NCBI GenBank assembly: GCA_963748405.1
Contig: CAVVIT010000005.1
Location: forward strand, 731,442-795,441
DNA from: Fen-1273 sp963748405
GTDB taxonomy: Bacteria > Bacteroidota > Ignavibacteria > UBA10030 > UBA6906
Direction of reading: 5' to 3'
DNA: 64,000 bases
Part shown: one piece after another, positions 36,879 to 45,833 of the stretch
Numbering within the stretch: the stretch's first letter is position 1
Layout of the letters: the number at the start of each line of letters is the position of its first letter
Translations under genes and position numbers: made by a program
The notes under the pieces: model-generated
The model's database searches: none
What the model saw: only the letters and a program-made list of their open reading frames with translations
What the model was told of the DNA's origin: nothing

Positions 36879-38225
36879 CTAGTTGCTGTCGGTAATCTGG
36901 GGAGGTATTGGTTTACCAGGATTTAGATTTGTAAAGAGGTCTCGTTCGAGAATCTTCCACCCAGATTGATAATGTTGCCCATTCCACCCCAACACTCTAT
37001 AGTACTCTTGGCGTACGATTTCCAAATCGTGCAGTTCAGTTCCTATATTGGAATAACCCGGCACGGTCCGGAACAGAGAGAAATACTGGATGCCTGCGTC
37101 ACCACCAAATCCATTCACCATTCTGACCGGTGTCTCACCATCTCTGCTAACAACATGTGTGAAGCTGAATCGGCGATACGGATCGTCGGGAATCTCGTTC
37201 GAATATGCTGCGAGGACTACGTGTTCAAGAGTTTCATGAGTAGTTGCGTCATATAGCGTCCGTCCCGAACCATCAGTGCCGAGGATCTTAACTATTGCAA
37301 AAGTGAGTAATTTGTTTCCGCTTGAATCGAATTGAGCGATGTCTTGTTCGAACTTCGTAAGCTTGTCGAATGTGACTTGAATTTCTTCCAACATCACAAC
37401 TAACGAATCAACCGCATGCGTGAGAGGAGAAAGGGCTGATTTGTCATGAGCAATGACCAAAGAAAATTCTTTAAGGTAAGTTAACCCTTTTAGTAGCTCT
37501 TTACTCTCGATGGTTCTTGAAATCGTTGCTGCAAACCTGGTGGCAATATCCGGGCGGTCCATGATCAAAATCATAGGACGGAGTTCGCCGACAGACCCCT
37601 GTTGATTAACCGCGTAGGAGTAGTAGCTCCAAAATCTGTTCGTATTCTTAAAACGGATCCCGTATTCACAAAAGGTCTTCAGGACGAGCTTGTCTAATGA
37701 TATGGCGTCTTCTCCAATCCCGGGGTTGAAATAGAGGTCTTCAAGAGATGTCAGGCAACTGTCCATCTTGTTCTGGCAGATTTGGGTCAATGCGAACGTC
37801 ACAAGGGAAGCCGATTCCTTCTTCGCTCGAGCCTCTCGTATGAATGTGAGGAGACGGTCTGTTCTTCCCTCACTCACCCACTCTTTAATATCATCTTCTT
37901 CAACGATGCTGATTCTATGGATAACAAGGCCACCCACGATGATTGAAGTCAAAACAACAAGCGCAAGGAGTATTTGTCTCTTGGAATGAGCTCTATTCCC
38001 GGGATTCGAGGTGCCTCTACTAGAGTCCTGACCAAACGGCTTCAGTTTTCCAGTTGGATGTGGACCCGGCAGCGGTTTTGTAGGTCCTTCAGAAAGATCC
38101 GGTGGAGCCATTTCTTCTCTTAAGGGCGATTTAGACCTTTTGGGCAATCTCAGATCGGAATGACAATATCTGCACAGAATTGCTTCGTCCTGAACCTCTT
38201 CAGCGCAGTACGGGCATTTCTTCAT
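36879..38225 (-). CDS. Zinc-ribbon membrane protein, larger paralogue
   Basis: A 448-aa protein opens with MKKCPYCAEEVQDEAILCRY, nearly the same zinc ribbon as the neighbouring 214-aa protein. A basic, proline-rich linker, a membrane helix (ILLALVVLTSIIVGGLVI) and a mostly helical C-terminal domain follow. ATG 38225 is chosen because the ribbon begins there and AAGGAAC precedes it. Function unknown. The shared ribbon suggests both proteins sense or bind the same partner. Confidence 0.78.
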   Translation of the reverse strand: MKKCPYCAEEVQDEAILCRYCHSDLRLPKRSKSPLREEMAPPDLSEGPTKPLPGPHPTGKLKPFGQDSSRGTSNPGNRAHSKRQILLALVVLTSIIVGGLVIHRISIVEEDDIKEWVSEGRTDRLLTFIREARAKKESASLVTFALTQICQNKMDSCLTSLEDLYFNPGIGEDAISLDKLVLKTFCEYGIRFKNTNRFWSYYSYAVNQQGSVGELRPMILIMDRPDIATRFAATISRTIESKELLKGLTYLKEFSLVIAHDKSALSPLTHAVDSLVVMLEEIQVTFDKLTKFEQDIAQFDSSGNKLLTFAIVKILGTDGSGRTLYDATTHETLEHVVLAAYSNEIPDDPYRRFSFTHVVSRDGETPVRMVNGFGGDAGIQYFSLFRTVPGYSNIGTELHDLEIVRQEYYRVLGWNGQHYQSGWKILERDLFTNLNPGKPIPPQITDSN

Positions 38226-38303
38226 GTCGCGGTTCCTTGGAATGGGTTGCGGCTCCATTTCGAAACGTGTTCAAATGCGGAAGCCTCTCCGTCTCTAAAT
38301 AGC

Positions 38304-39422
38304 CTAGTGCTGATACACGTCATAAAAATGGGCAACCGCTTTCTTCCAGACCCCAATTTTGGTCCGATAACTTGCATAACTCGAATCAGAAATGATTCCG
38401 TATTTTTCAACGTAATAACCATCCGATTTCCCAGCTAGCGTGACCGAGACGGGGACCGGCGTTTTCCGCCCAGGTACGCTGTAAACACCGTCCAGTTCCA
38501 CCTTTTCCCAGAGTTGAGAGGCGAGCGGATTATCGTACTTTTCGCTCCCCACAGGTAGCGCCTCCTCACTTGTCCAAAGAAGATCGACAACCAGCGGTAG
38601 CTCTGGGGGTTTCTCAATTATGTAGGCTTTTTCTTTCTTATCCCAATATTCGACTCGCGATTTATTGGATCCAAACCGCACCGGACTGGGGAGAGCAGGC
38701 GAGCTCACGATTTTCCCTGCGCAGTACAACTGATAAAAAGTGTCGAAACCCTCTTCGCTGACGAGTTTGACGATAGGATAGACCGTCTCATCCTTGGGTA
38801 GCTTACTAAATATGAGTCGGAGAGCATAACCATATTGCCCATCTTCGCTGAAGCCACTGGATTGCCATGCGGCCTCTCCCTTCCAAATAGACGCCCCGCT
38901 GGGGCTGTAAATATCCACAGCAATGAAGTGTTCGTAGTAGACGCTTGATTTAACCTCAAAGTCGGAAACAGTCCGCGTGGAAGTCTTGAATTTAGAGGCC
39001 TCATAGCTCAGCGCGATTGCAACGCCAAGTCCAGTCGTAGCGCCAGCACCAGCGCCCGACCTCGATGAAGTAGAATATGATGTCTGTTCAGCAGTCTGGA
39101 AGCTAGAAGACATTTCCGATTGCTCATGTCGGTCAACGCGGTAAGTCAGTACGGTCTTAAGAGCACTGGTATCATCCCCAATTTGGAATCCCCGTCTGGC
39201 TAATAACTCCTCTGTGAGCCGTCTGAGGTTCCCTAAAGCAAGACTCTGGTCTCCGATTAGAATTGAGCCCTCTTGTTTGACGGTCACGATCAGTTTCGAA
39301 CCTGTTTTCACCGCATCAGGAGATCCGAGTGTCCGTGTCCACGGTCTCCACACAAGATCCGATGGCAGGGTGGCACAGTTGGCAAGAAGAAGGCATGAAG
39401 CGATAATAATAAGTGATCTCAT
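38304..39422 (-). CDS. Lipoprotein with Gly/Ser-rich segment
   Basis: This 372-aa lipoprotein has the lipobox LLLANCATL. A glycine/alanine/serine stretch (SSRSGAGAGATTGLGVAIAL) that could insert in a membrane is followed by a beta-rich domain (EVKSSVYYEHFIAVDIYSPS). It could be an outer-membrane assembly or stress lipoprotein. It is first in the minus-strand envelope run, and its relation to the next genes is inferred from strand and spacing only. Confidence 0.75.
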   Translation of the reverse strand: MRSLIIIASCLLLANCATLPSDLVWRPWTRTLGSPDAVKTGSKLIVTVKQEGSILIGDQSLALGNLRRLTEELLARRGFQIGDDTSALKTVLTYRVDRHEQSEMSSSFQTAEQTSYSTSSRSGAGAGATTGLGVAIALSYEASKFKTSTRTVSDFEVKSSVYYEHFIAVDIYSPSGASIWKGEAAWQSSGFSEDGQYGYALRLIFSKLPKDETVYPIVKLVSEEGFDTFYQLYCAGKIVSSPALPSPVRFGSNKSRVEYWDKKEKAYIIEKPPELPLVVDLLWTSEEALPVGSEKYDNPLASQLWEKVELDGVYSVPGRKTPVPVSVTLAGKSDGYYVEKYGIISDSSYASYRTKIGVWKKAVAHFYDVYQH

Positions 39423-39475
39423 GATGGACTGCCTTAGAGAATTAATTATTTACGTTTTGGACATTTACGACGCCA

Positions 39476-39658
39476 CTAGATGGCGCCCATTATACTCTGT
39501 ATTTTCAGCTTTATACTCGATGGGGATTCATTGAACCCGATGAAGGGCTTTAATGCGTGCCGATTCAGCAACCAACGAGCATGCTCATCTTGCCTAGGAG
39601 TATACATGCATCCATAACAACCAGCAACCATCGCCAAACTGGCCACCGAACTGTTCAC
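39476..39658 (-). CDS. Possible small lipoprotein
   Basis: A short frame contains a hydrophobic stretch ending in the perfect lipobox MVAGC, then CMYTPRQDEHARWLL. The in-frame start is GTG 39658, but the hydrophobic segment extends upstream (LIVSLVLLV) to about 39700 without an ATG in frame. An ATG in another frame at about 39685 hints at a frameshift. It may be a small lipoprotein or its remnant, next to the IS3 insertion. Confidence 0.3.
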   Translation of the reverse strand: MNSSVASLAMVAGCYGCMYTPRQDEHARWLLNRHALKPFIGFNESPSSIKLKIQSIMGAI

Positions 39659-39776
39659 GAGTAGTACCAGTGAGACGATGAGTTCATTCTTATCCTTTAT
39701 GTCCGCTATTTAGACGCAAGTGTAATGCTCCCCAGAAGTCAAGACAGATTTGCGTGAGATTTGGTTGAGTCTTTTT

Positions 39777-40616
39777 TTAAGCCGCTGCTGTCTGTGTCTG
39801 GTTCAGCGAAGCTTCAAAGTCTATCGGGCTCATGCCCATCAGTGTCGAGTGCGGATAGTCCCGGTTGTAGAACAGGAAGAAGGTGTTGACAGCTGCAATG
39901 GCCTCTTCAAGCGATGCAAATTCGTTCGGCCAAACAACTTCCTCCTTGAACGTCCGCATGAAGCGCTCGGTGTCTGCGTTTCCTTTCGGGTTATTGTAGC
40001 TGGTGGTAACGTGCTCGATTTTTAGGATTTCGAGTACCTTTTCGTAACGTGCGCTCGTCGGTTGTGAACCATTGTCGCTCATCAGGTGAACGGTCTCCGC
40101 TCGGCTGCCCGCAGGACAGGCAACTTCAACGGCCTGATGCAATGCCTCGAGCCAGAGGTCCGTCTTCGGCCTGAGCCCGAGCGAGTAGCCCAGGGCACGC
40201 TTGGTGTACCAGTCGATGACGACCACCAGGTACAGCCAACCGAGGCCCTGTATGTAGAATTTGGTCATATCCGTACCCCACCACTCATTGCGCCGGGTGG
40301 GCTGGGGCTTGGAGCGCGTCTCTGCACGCTTCGCTTTGTAGCGCTTGACCGGGACCGAAAGCCCGTGCAGGCGCATCAGACGCCGCACGCGCTTCCGATT
40401 CACGTTCCATGAGCATTTGCGCCGTAGAAACGCAGTGATCCGCCGATAGCCCCAGAAGGGGTGCTTCCCGGCCAGATCCTTGATCTTCTCCAGGAGAGCA
40501 GCCTCCGAAGCGTCCTGGTGTGGCATTTCCGGCTTCAGGAGTGTGAGAGCTCGTTGGCGCCGGTAGTAACTCGCCCGGGAGAGCCGTAAGATCCGGCAGG
40601 TCTCAGCCACCGGCAC
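39777..40616 (-). CDS. IS3 transposase OrfB, made as an OrfAB frameshift fusion
   Basis: This is the catalytic rve/DDE part of an IS3 transposase. The HTH_21 region is VPVAETCRILRLSRASYYRR, and the core is WWGTDMTKFY, LMSDNGSQPTS and GNADTERFMRTFKEEV (D, D, E). It ends in the usual region PHSTLMGMSPIDFE. The frame is open upstream to the A-rich end of orfA near 40670, so the active enzyme arises by -1 frameshifting at that A run. Confidence 0.92.
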   Translation of the reverse strand: MPVAETCRILRLSRASYYRRQRALTLLKPEMPHQDASEAALLEKIKDLAGKHPFWGYRRITAFLRRKCSWNVNRKRVRRLMRLHGLSVPVKRYKAKRAETRSKPQPTRRNEWWGTDMTKFYIQGLGWLYLVVVIDWYTKRALGYSLGLRPKTDLWLEALHQAVEVACPAGSRAETVHLMSDNGSQPTSARYEKVLEILKIEHVTTSYNNPKGNADTERFMRTFKEEVVWPNEFASLEEAIAAVNTFFLFYNRDYPHSTLMGMSPIDFEASLNQTQTAAA

Positions 40617-40654
40617 GCCTTCGGTCTCAAGTGCGCAAACGAGTTCATCATCAC

Positions 40655-40951
40655 TCAGAACAGTTTCAGTTTTTTTTTAAATACCTGGATCTCGACCGCC
40701 TGCTGGCCGATGACCCGTTCCAACTCGGCGATCTTCGCCTTGTCGACGTCACTCGATCCGCGGCCCCCGGGGCCGTTACCGGCCAGGGCGGTCTTGCCGC
40801 CTTCGAAGAACTTATCGCGCCAATTGTAGTAGGTGGCCTGACTGATACCGTGATTTCGACAGAGTTCCGTGATATTCGTCGATTCTTTCAGCCCTTCGAG
40901 GACGATGGCGAGCTTTTCCTCGATCGATTTTCCTGACTCGGCGTGCGGCAT
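40655..40951 (-). CDS. IS3 OrfA, HTH protein
   Basis: This 98-aa protein has the IS3 OrfA helix-turn-helix (TNITELCRNHGISQATYYNW) and a leucine-rich C-terminus ending KKKLKLF. The AAAAAAAAA run coding for KKK is the slippery site for making OrfAB. A GAGGAG ribosome site precedes ATG 40951. Confidence 0.9.
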   Translation of the reverse strand: MPHAESGKSIEEKLAIVLEGLKESTNITELCRNHGISQATYYNWRDKFFEGGKTALAGNGPGGRGSSDVDKAKIAELERVIGQQAVEIQVFKKKLKLF

Positions 40952-41025
40952 ACGTTGGTTCTCCTCTATTATTGGAAGTATGAGAACCAGACGTTAAAGA
41001 TGCAACGGCTCGAAAATCGCGGCGC

Positions 41026-41060
41026 CAAGGCACTCCTCCCCCCCCCCACGGAGTGCCTTG
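41026..41060. repeat. Perfect 11-bp hairpin around a C-rich loop inside IS3
   Basis: CAAGGCACTCC (41026-41036) and GGAGTGCCTTG (41050-41060) are exact reverse complements around a 13-base C-rich loop. It lies in the leader between the IS3 right end and orfA, where hairpins often block outside transcription or hide the ribosome site. Confidence 0.7.
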
Positions 41061-41117
41061 AGAGGGAAGAAAGACTCAAGACAATGACTGTCTCAGCTCA
41101 GAGGGGGGCAATATACA

Positions 41118-41772
41118 AGGTTATTAGATCACTAGCCACCCAGCAAAACACTTATAAAATACGAAAGCCTCTCCCTCCGCTAAATTGGAGAAAGAAGCTT
41201 GTGTCAAAGACCTGTCCCTTATGTCACTTGGCTGGCCTGAATGTATCTCCCGTCAGATGGGTTCCAGTTGGTACGAGCGATGACTTTTGCCAGGGGCGAC
41301 TAACTGCTTAATAACTCAACAATATGTATGCCCCGCGGAAGCAACATATCAGTGACCATCGCCCGTCAATGCTTCGGACGGAGTAATATCTGTCGTTCGA
41401 GGCGTGGATAGGCGGGATATATGTGACTTGGGACAACGGACGACCGGAGCCTAATTCCGATCTCAAAGCGATGAAGACACACCTTTCTTCAATATGGGCA
41501 CACACATCGGTCAAAAGCGGGAATCGGCGATCGGTTGCTGCATCAGGGGCTATATTCTCGTCCTACGTAATTTCCTGGATCGGAGGTGACGAGCGATTCT
41601 CTCAATTGAAAGGTATGGACTGGTTTTCAAGTAAATACTTCGAGTGCACGGACTCGGGGGTCGTTCCAGAATCTGGAGAGGAGAGCAAGAAAATAGGACC
41701 GGTTCAGGCATGACAATTCTGAGCGAATCAATTCCTTCCAAAGGTTCCTGTAAATCGGACGCATACAATTGT
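41118..41772. other. Non-coding stretch between IS3 and the receiver gene
   Basis: About 650 bases with no convincing gene on either strand. A 96-aa plus-strand frame (41423-41713) has no recognisable features and no ribosome site. Confidence 0.5.
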
Positions 41773-42672
41773 TTAAAGAGTCATAATTTGCCTCACAGTC
41801 TTAACCAACTCGTTCCATGGGTCACCCTTGAAGAAGACACCATCAATTCGTACTCCTTCCTTTTTACAGTACTCCAAGCTAGTGTTCTTGGAAGAACCGC
41901 TGAATATCAACACTTTAGTTCTAGAAGATCGCTCATTCACGAGTTTGGAGAGCCTTATACCGTCTAAGCGGGGCATCTTTATACATGTAATCATCAGTTT
42001 GAAGGCATCCCGTTTGACTTTTTCGAGGGCTTCGACGCCGTCCTGTGCTGTTTCGACTGTATAGCCAAGTGAACGGAGTTCTTCTGCTACAATTTCGAGC
42101 AGTGTTGTCTCATCATCAACCAACAGAATCTGTCCAGTCATCTTCTTCCCGGTGGATTTCTGGACATGCAAATCCTTAGATTGCAAAACCCCGTCCATTA
42201 CTTCCTTCACCATGGACAAAAAAGCCTCAGCCTCCATCGGAGTCTTTGTATACCCTGCGACCCGAATGACCCCGGGGTTCTCAATCCCCTTTACTGCTGC
42301 CTCCGCTTCAACATAAAGAGGAGTATCTGGAATAAACGTCAACCGATATCGATGGTTTGGCCCTTTTTCGGAGGATGTCACCTGCTCCACTTGCACGTTT
42401 GGCCAATACGACAAGATCATGACGGGGATTCTGGAGAGGCTCTCGTCCAGCCTCAATCGCCAATAGAGTTCAAGCCCATTCCCGCCGGGGCGAATAATAT
42501 CTTGAATGAGAACGTCGATCTTCTCATCATTTAGGAGCGCCAATGCTTCGGTATTAGAAGCAGCAGGGAGGACACGGTAGCCCGCTTCCAACAGTAGGTA
42601 CTTGACCAGATCCCTCAAGCCCCGCTCATCGTTAAGGAGAAGTATTGTCGGCTTGTCGTCTGAGTTCGTCAT
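41773..42672 (-). CDS. Tandem receiver (REC-REC) protein
   Basis: This 299-aa protein has two receiver domains and no output domain. REC1 begins PTILLLNDERGLRDLVKYLL and has Asp58 in VLIQDIIRPGGNG. REC2 begins ILLVDDETTLLEIVAEELRS, but the phospho-acceptor position reads LMITCIKMPRLDG, with Cys in place of Asp. So only the first domain can be phosphorylated in the usual way. It is followed six bases on by a HAD-fold gene. It probably relays or senses signals by protein contact. Confidence 0.88.
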   Translation of the reverse strand: MTNSDDKPTILLLNDERGLRDLVKYLLLEAGYRVLPAASNTEALALLNDEKIDVLIQDIIRPGGNGLELYWRLRLDESLSRIPVMILSYWPNVQVEQVTSSEKGPNHRYRLTFIPDTPLYVEAEAAVKGIENPGVIRVAGYTKTPMEAEAFLSMVKEVMDGVLQSKDLHVQKSTGKKMTGQILLVDDETTLLEIVAEELRSLGYTVETAQDGVEALEKVKRDAFKLMITCIKMPRLDGIRLSKLVNERSSRTKVLIFSGSSKNTSLEYCKKEGVRIDGVFFKGDPWNELVKTVRQIMTL

Positions 42673-42678
42673 TCGTGG

Positions 42679-43143
42679 TTAATCGGCAAGGCGGTCAATA
42701 GATTCGGTGTCATTCAGAATCCTAAGCGCAGCTCCATAGGCTTCATCGTCAAATCCCGAACCCATAGCCGTGCGAACGAAATTGTTGGGAAACACAACTT
42801 CAAGATTGGGGTCAGGGTCGTCGTCCAAGATTACAAATGACTCAATCCTTTTGGTCGATCGCTTTAGCCATTCGTTTATCTCTGAACTCCGAGATCCTAG
42901 AACAGGAGTTTCTCCGATAATATCGCAGACGACGCCAGCCTCAGCAAGGGCCTGTTCAACATTGATGTCTCCATCGGTACGCCAATTTGAGCTAATGACA
43001 ATACCAGCCCCAGTTTGCCTAATCAAACTATTCAGGTTTACGACTGTCGACCACTCAAAAGGAACATAGCCAAGCTTCCGGGACCTCTTGTAGCTCCAGT
43101 CGGTTGCGAGTACTCCGTCGATATCAAGGAAAATTACCTTCAC
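42679..43143 (-). CDS. HAD-fold hydrolase, SAK-repair-like
   Basis: This 154-aa HAD-superfamily protein has motif I VIFLDIDGVLATDW (DxD), motif II IVISSNWRTD, and the late acidic motif FVILDDDPDPNL. The DxDGVL...SSNWR pattern resembles the HAD domain of Swiss-army-knife RNA-repair proteins, so it may be a small polynucleotide or nucleotide phosphatase. It lies directly before the receiver gene on the same strand, suggesting one operon. Confidence 0.8.
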   Translation of the reverse strand: MKVIFLDIDGVLATDWSYKRSRKLGYVPFEWSTVVNLNSLIRQTGAGIVISSNWRTDGDINVEQALAEAGVVCDIIGETPVLGSRSSEINEWLKRSTKRIESFVILDDDPDPNLEVVFPNNFVRTAMGSGFDDEAYGAALRILNDTESIDRLAD

Positions 43144-43256
43144 AAGTCAACATTTATTTTGCTTTAGCTAAGCGTCCCCATTTCTCGGCTTGAGCCTCAT
43201 TTTAAGGAATGCTTTTAGGGGAGATCGCCTTCCGCCTCTTTAATATCACAACAGCC

Positions 43257-43769
43257 TCACAGCAATCTGATGATCCTTGCTCGAAGATCTTCTCCATCTA
43301 CTGGCATCCGCACGAAGTCGTCAATTCCACGGGATTTCAGGTCATCCACAAAATCCCGAGCGTCCCACCCAGAGAGTACCAGAATTCTGACCGCTGGGCA
43401 ATGATTTCTCGTCCATGTCACGAGTTCTGGAATGTATCTGGGTGAAAGTTCGAGATTTGAAGGAATTAGCAATTCATATGCTCCAGTAGCGAGGCGTTGG
43501 TTCACCTCTTCAAGGTCAAGTTGATTATAAACAGGCATGACATCGATTTTGATTTCGAGGCCCTCGAGAAAATCTTCGAGGAGACAAGCAAATACCCCAT
43601 TTGGCTCAGTAATGAAAAGTAGCCTTCGTGATCTACCGTAATAAGTTTGCTCAGAGGGTAGAGGTCGGGGCTCTTGAGCAGCTTCATTCACAAGTGTCAA
43701 TGGATAGCCAAGGACCTCGATAGACCCTATTTCGTGTAGCCCTTTTGCCTGGTGGGGGTGATCATTCAC
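43257..43769 (-). CDS. Degenerate receiver-like protein
   Basis: A 170-aa protein has a C-terminal receiver-like fold (RRLLFITEPNGVFACLLEDF, then ELLIPSNLELSPRYIPELV and VRILVLSGWDARDFV). The phospho-acceptor position reads IPSN, without Asp. GTG 43769 is preferred because AAGGAGGG lies just before it. It is probably a pseudo-receiver in the same signalling group as the REC-REC and HAD genes. Confidence 0.65.
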   Translation of the reverse strand: MNDHPHQAKGLHEIGSIEVLGYPLTLVNEAAQEPRPLPSEQTYYGRSRRLLFITEPNGVFACLLEDFLEGLEIKIDVMPVYNQLDLEEVNQRLATGAYELLIPSNLELSPRYIPELVTWTRNHCPAVRILVLSGWDARDFVDDLKSRGIDDFVRMPVDGEDLRARIIRLL

Positions 43770-43900
43770 TTTCGTTTCCCTCCTTCGACACCTGAAGCTG
43801 AACAGTGTAGCCCGGTATGTCAAGTCTAAATCACATGATATCCACGAAGCTATTGACTCCTACATAATAAATGTCCTATATTGCGGGTGGGAGGTGAACC

Positions 43901-44380
43901 ATGCGCCCATCTGGAAAACCAGAAGTATTGGAAGATCGTCGGGATCGAGCAATTCGGCTCTTGCGTGAGGGTCAGCGACCTGTTGATGTCGCTCGTATGC
44001 TTGGTGTTGATCGTCGGAGCGTTCGGCGATGGAACGCAGCTTATCGATCCCAGGGAAGGGAGGGCATCGAGGCTCGGCCGAACACGGGTCGCCCGCATCG
44101 CCTGAGCGCAGGGAAGCGCCGGAAACTCGAGCAGCTTCTGCTCAAAGGGGGACGTGCTGCCGGGTTCCCTACTGATCTGTGGACATGCCCTCGGATCGCG
44201 TCGGTCATCGACAAACACTTCGGTGTGAGCTATCATGTTGATCATCTTTCGCGTTTGATGCGCTCCCTGGGATGGTCGCCGCAAAAGCCTCAGCGACGGC
44301 CCGTTGAACGCGACGAGCATCAGGTTCACACCTGGCGCCGGGTGGAGTGGCCGCACACTAAAAAAAAGCCCGTTCGTTAA
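43901..44380 (+). CDS. IS630 transposase, N-terminal frame
   Basis: This 159-aa frame has the HTH half of an IS630 transposase: RPVDVARMLGVDRRSVRRW, RLSAGKRRKLEQLLL and HVDHLSRLMRSLGWSPQKPQ. GGAGGTG precedes the ATG. A run of eight As at about 44358-44365 allows a -1 shift into the next frame, giving KKARSLRASLALIDESGFLM and so the full DDE protein. Confidence 0.88.
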   Translation: MRPSGKPEVLEDRRDRAIRLLREGQRPVDVARMLGVDRRSVRRWNAAYRSQGREGIEARPNTGRPHRLSAGKRRKLEQLLLKGGRAAGFPTDLWTCPRIASVIDKHFGVSYHVDHLSRLMRSLGWSPQKPQRRPVERDEHQVHTWRRVEWPHTKKKPVR

Positions 44381-44418
44381 GAGCGTCGCTTGCGCTCATA
44401 GATGAAAGCGGTTTTCTG

Positions 44419-44919
44419 ATGGCACCCGTCGTTCGCCGTACGTGGGCGCCGCGTGGACAAACTCCCAGTATCTACCATCGTACCCGCTCTCATCAAAAGG
44501 TCTCAGCCATTGCCGCTATTGTCGTGTCCCCTCACGGTCGCCGGGTCCGTCTCTTCTTTCGGCTCCACAAGAACGTCAACATTAATGCCGTTCTCGCGCT
44601 GGCATTTCTCGATCAGCTCAAACGACACATTACCGGGCGATGCATTGTCGTTTGGGACCGTTCGAGGACTCACAAAGCCAAAATCGTTCACAACATGATC
44701 GCCTCTCAATCAAGGCTTCGCATGGAGTTCTTCCCGCCCTATGCACCTGAATTGAACCCCGTCGAATACCTTTGGGGATACCTCAAGACAGGTGGAATGG
44801 CAAACAACGCCCCCGTGGAAGTCGATGACCTGGCACGTGAGACTCGGCGCTACACCAGAGCCATCCAGAAAAAACCGGCCCTTCTGAGAGCGTTTCTACG
44901 TCGTTCCTCTCTTTTTTGA
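44419..44919 (+). CDS. IS630 transposase, C-terminal DDE frame
   Basis: The catalytic half of the IS630 enzyme: DESGFLMAPVVRRTW (first Asp, upstream of the apparent ATG), CIVVWDRSRTHKA (second) and PPYAPELNPVEYLWGYLK (Glu). It is expressed through the A8 frameshift with the upstream frame. The DDE residues are intact, so the element may be active. Confidence 0.88.
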   Translation: MAPVVRRTWAPRGQTPSIYHRTRSHQKVSAIAAIVVSPHGRRVRLFFRLHKNVNINAVLALAFLDQLKRHITGRCIVVWDRSRTHKAKIVHNMIASQSRLRMEFFPPYAPELNPVEYLWGYLKTGGMANNAPVEVDDLARETRRYTRAIQKKPALLRAFLRRSSLF

Positions 44920-45097
44920 CCTTTATAGGACTTTATTTATACAGGAATCAATAAGTCTGATCCCATTGCGCGACCAGATATTCACCAAGCATCCCAAAAA
45001 TAGAACACCCCGGTGACAATGCGAGTGAGGATGCTCACACCGGATGTGCGGATAAAGGAGGGATTCAACCCGGAGAACGGGATTCATATTTTGGGTC

Positions 45098-45808
45098 CTA
45101 TCTCGCCTTTAGTTCAATTTCTTTGACGAGAAGCTTGAGACGGTTTTTCAATAGATGAATTCGAAACGTCTCCCAGAAATCCCACATCTCTGTTGATTCA
45201 CCATTTCTTCTCTTCTCGTATGTCTTCGTCAGGAGCGGGAGAGCTTTCGCGCGGAAGTTGCCATCATCAATAGCCTCCATCACCGACCCTGATACCTCAA
45301 GGTCTTCCCAGAGCCAATCCAATTCTGTGCACAAGGCATAGGTCTCGGGCGTCTTCTCTATGTAAAAGGCAGCATCTCTGCCGACAAACAATGCCCGGCA
45401 ACAGGGATCCTGAAGGAATTGAAGGACCGCAATTGAACTCGGATGGTAGTCCCAGTTTTCCTCAGCGTAATCCGCAAGGAAGATAAATTGTCTCGAACGG
45501 TCAATCAGGAAATGACCCTCGTCGTCCAAATGATAATTGACCAATCCCGATTCAACGTAACCACAGGAATTTGAACAGGTTGCGATCTCGCGGATCGTGA
45601 CAACGATATCCTCAATTGTGGCATTTTCGATCAATACGGCGACCAGATAGGGTGGTACGTCATCTCCACCGAAGTATAGTTCTGGGACAAGATTCTTGGA
45701 GGTTTCATACAGTCGTGGGAACACAGACATTCTCCCCTTTTTCACAAAAGATACAGTCCCCAATGGAGATAATCGTGTCGTTTCGCGATACAATTTTGTG
45801 GAATACAA
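45098..45808 (-). CDS. Hypothetical protein, 236 aa
   Basis: The protein is acidic and aromatic-rich (ELYFGGDDVPPYLVAVLIEN, CTELDWLWEDLEV, EMWDFWETFRIHLLKNRL) with a long C-terminal helix. An internal ATG at 45730 follows AAGGGGAG and may be the true start, giving about 210 aa. No family is recognised. It lies between IS630 and IS5, with a 62-aa frame upstream on the same strand. Confidence 0.6.
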   Translation of the reverse strand: MYSTKLYRETTRLSPLGTVSFVKKGRMSVFPRLYETSKNLVPELYFGGDDVPPYLVAVLIENATIEDIVVTIREIATCSNSCGYVESGLVNYHLDDEGHFLIDRSRQFIFLADYAEENWDYHPSSIAVLQFLQDPCCRALFVGRDAAFYIEKTPETYALCTELDWLWEDLEVSGSVMEAIDDGNFRAKALPLLTKTYEKRRNGESTEMWDFWETFRIHLLKNRLKLLVKEIELKAR

Positions 45809-45833
45809 ATACCCCCCGGAGCAGGCAAATCCC

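Larger units (their letters stand above)
39721..41117 (-). mobile_element. IS3-family insertion sequence
   Basis: The element carries orfA and orfB on the minus strand. Imperfect terminal repeats can be matched: the left end begins TGTAATGCTCCCCAGA and the right end, reversed, begins TGTATATTGCCCCCC; both then contain AGACAG. The flanking bases (AAG and AGG) do not give a perfect duplication. The boundaries are therefore probable rather than certain. Confidence 0.7.
43862..44942 (+). mobile_element. IS630-family insertion sequence
   Basis: The two transposase frames are bounded by inverted repeats containing GTCCTATA: left ATAATAAATGTCCTATATTG, right (reversed) ATAAATAAAGTCCTATAAAG. TA dinucleotides lie at both outer edges, as expected for the TA target of this family. 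The boundaries are good to within a few bases. Confidence 0.8.

Noticed and set aside
41423..41713. 96-aa plus-strand frame after IS3
   Set aside because: No ribosome site, no motif, and no protein-like composition.
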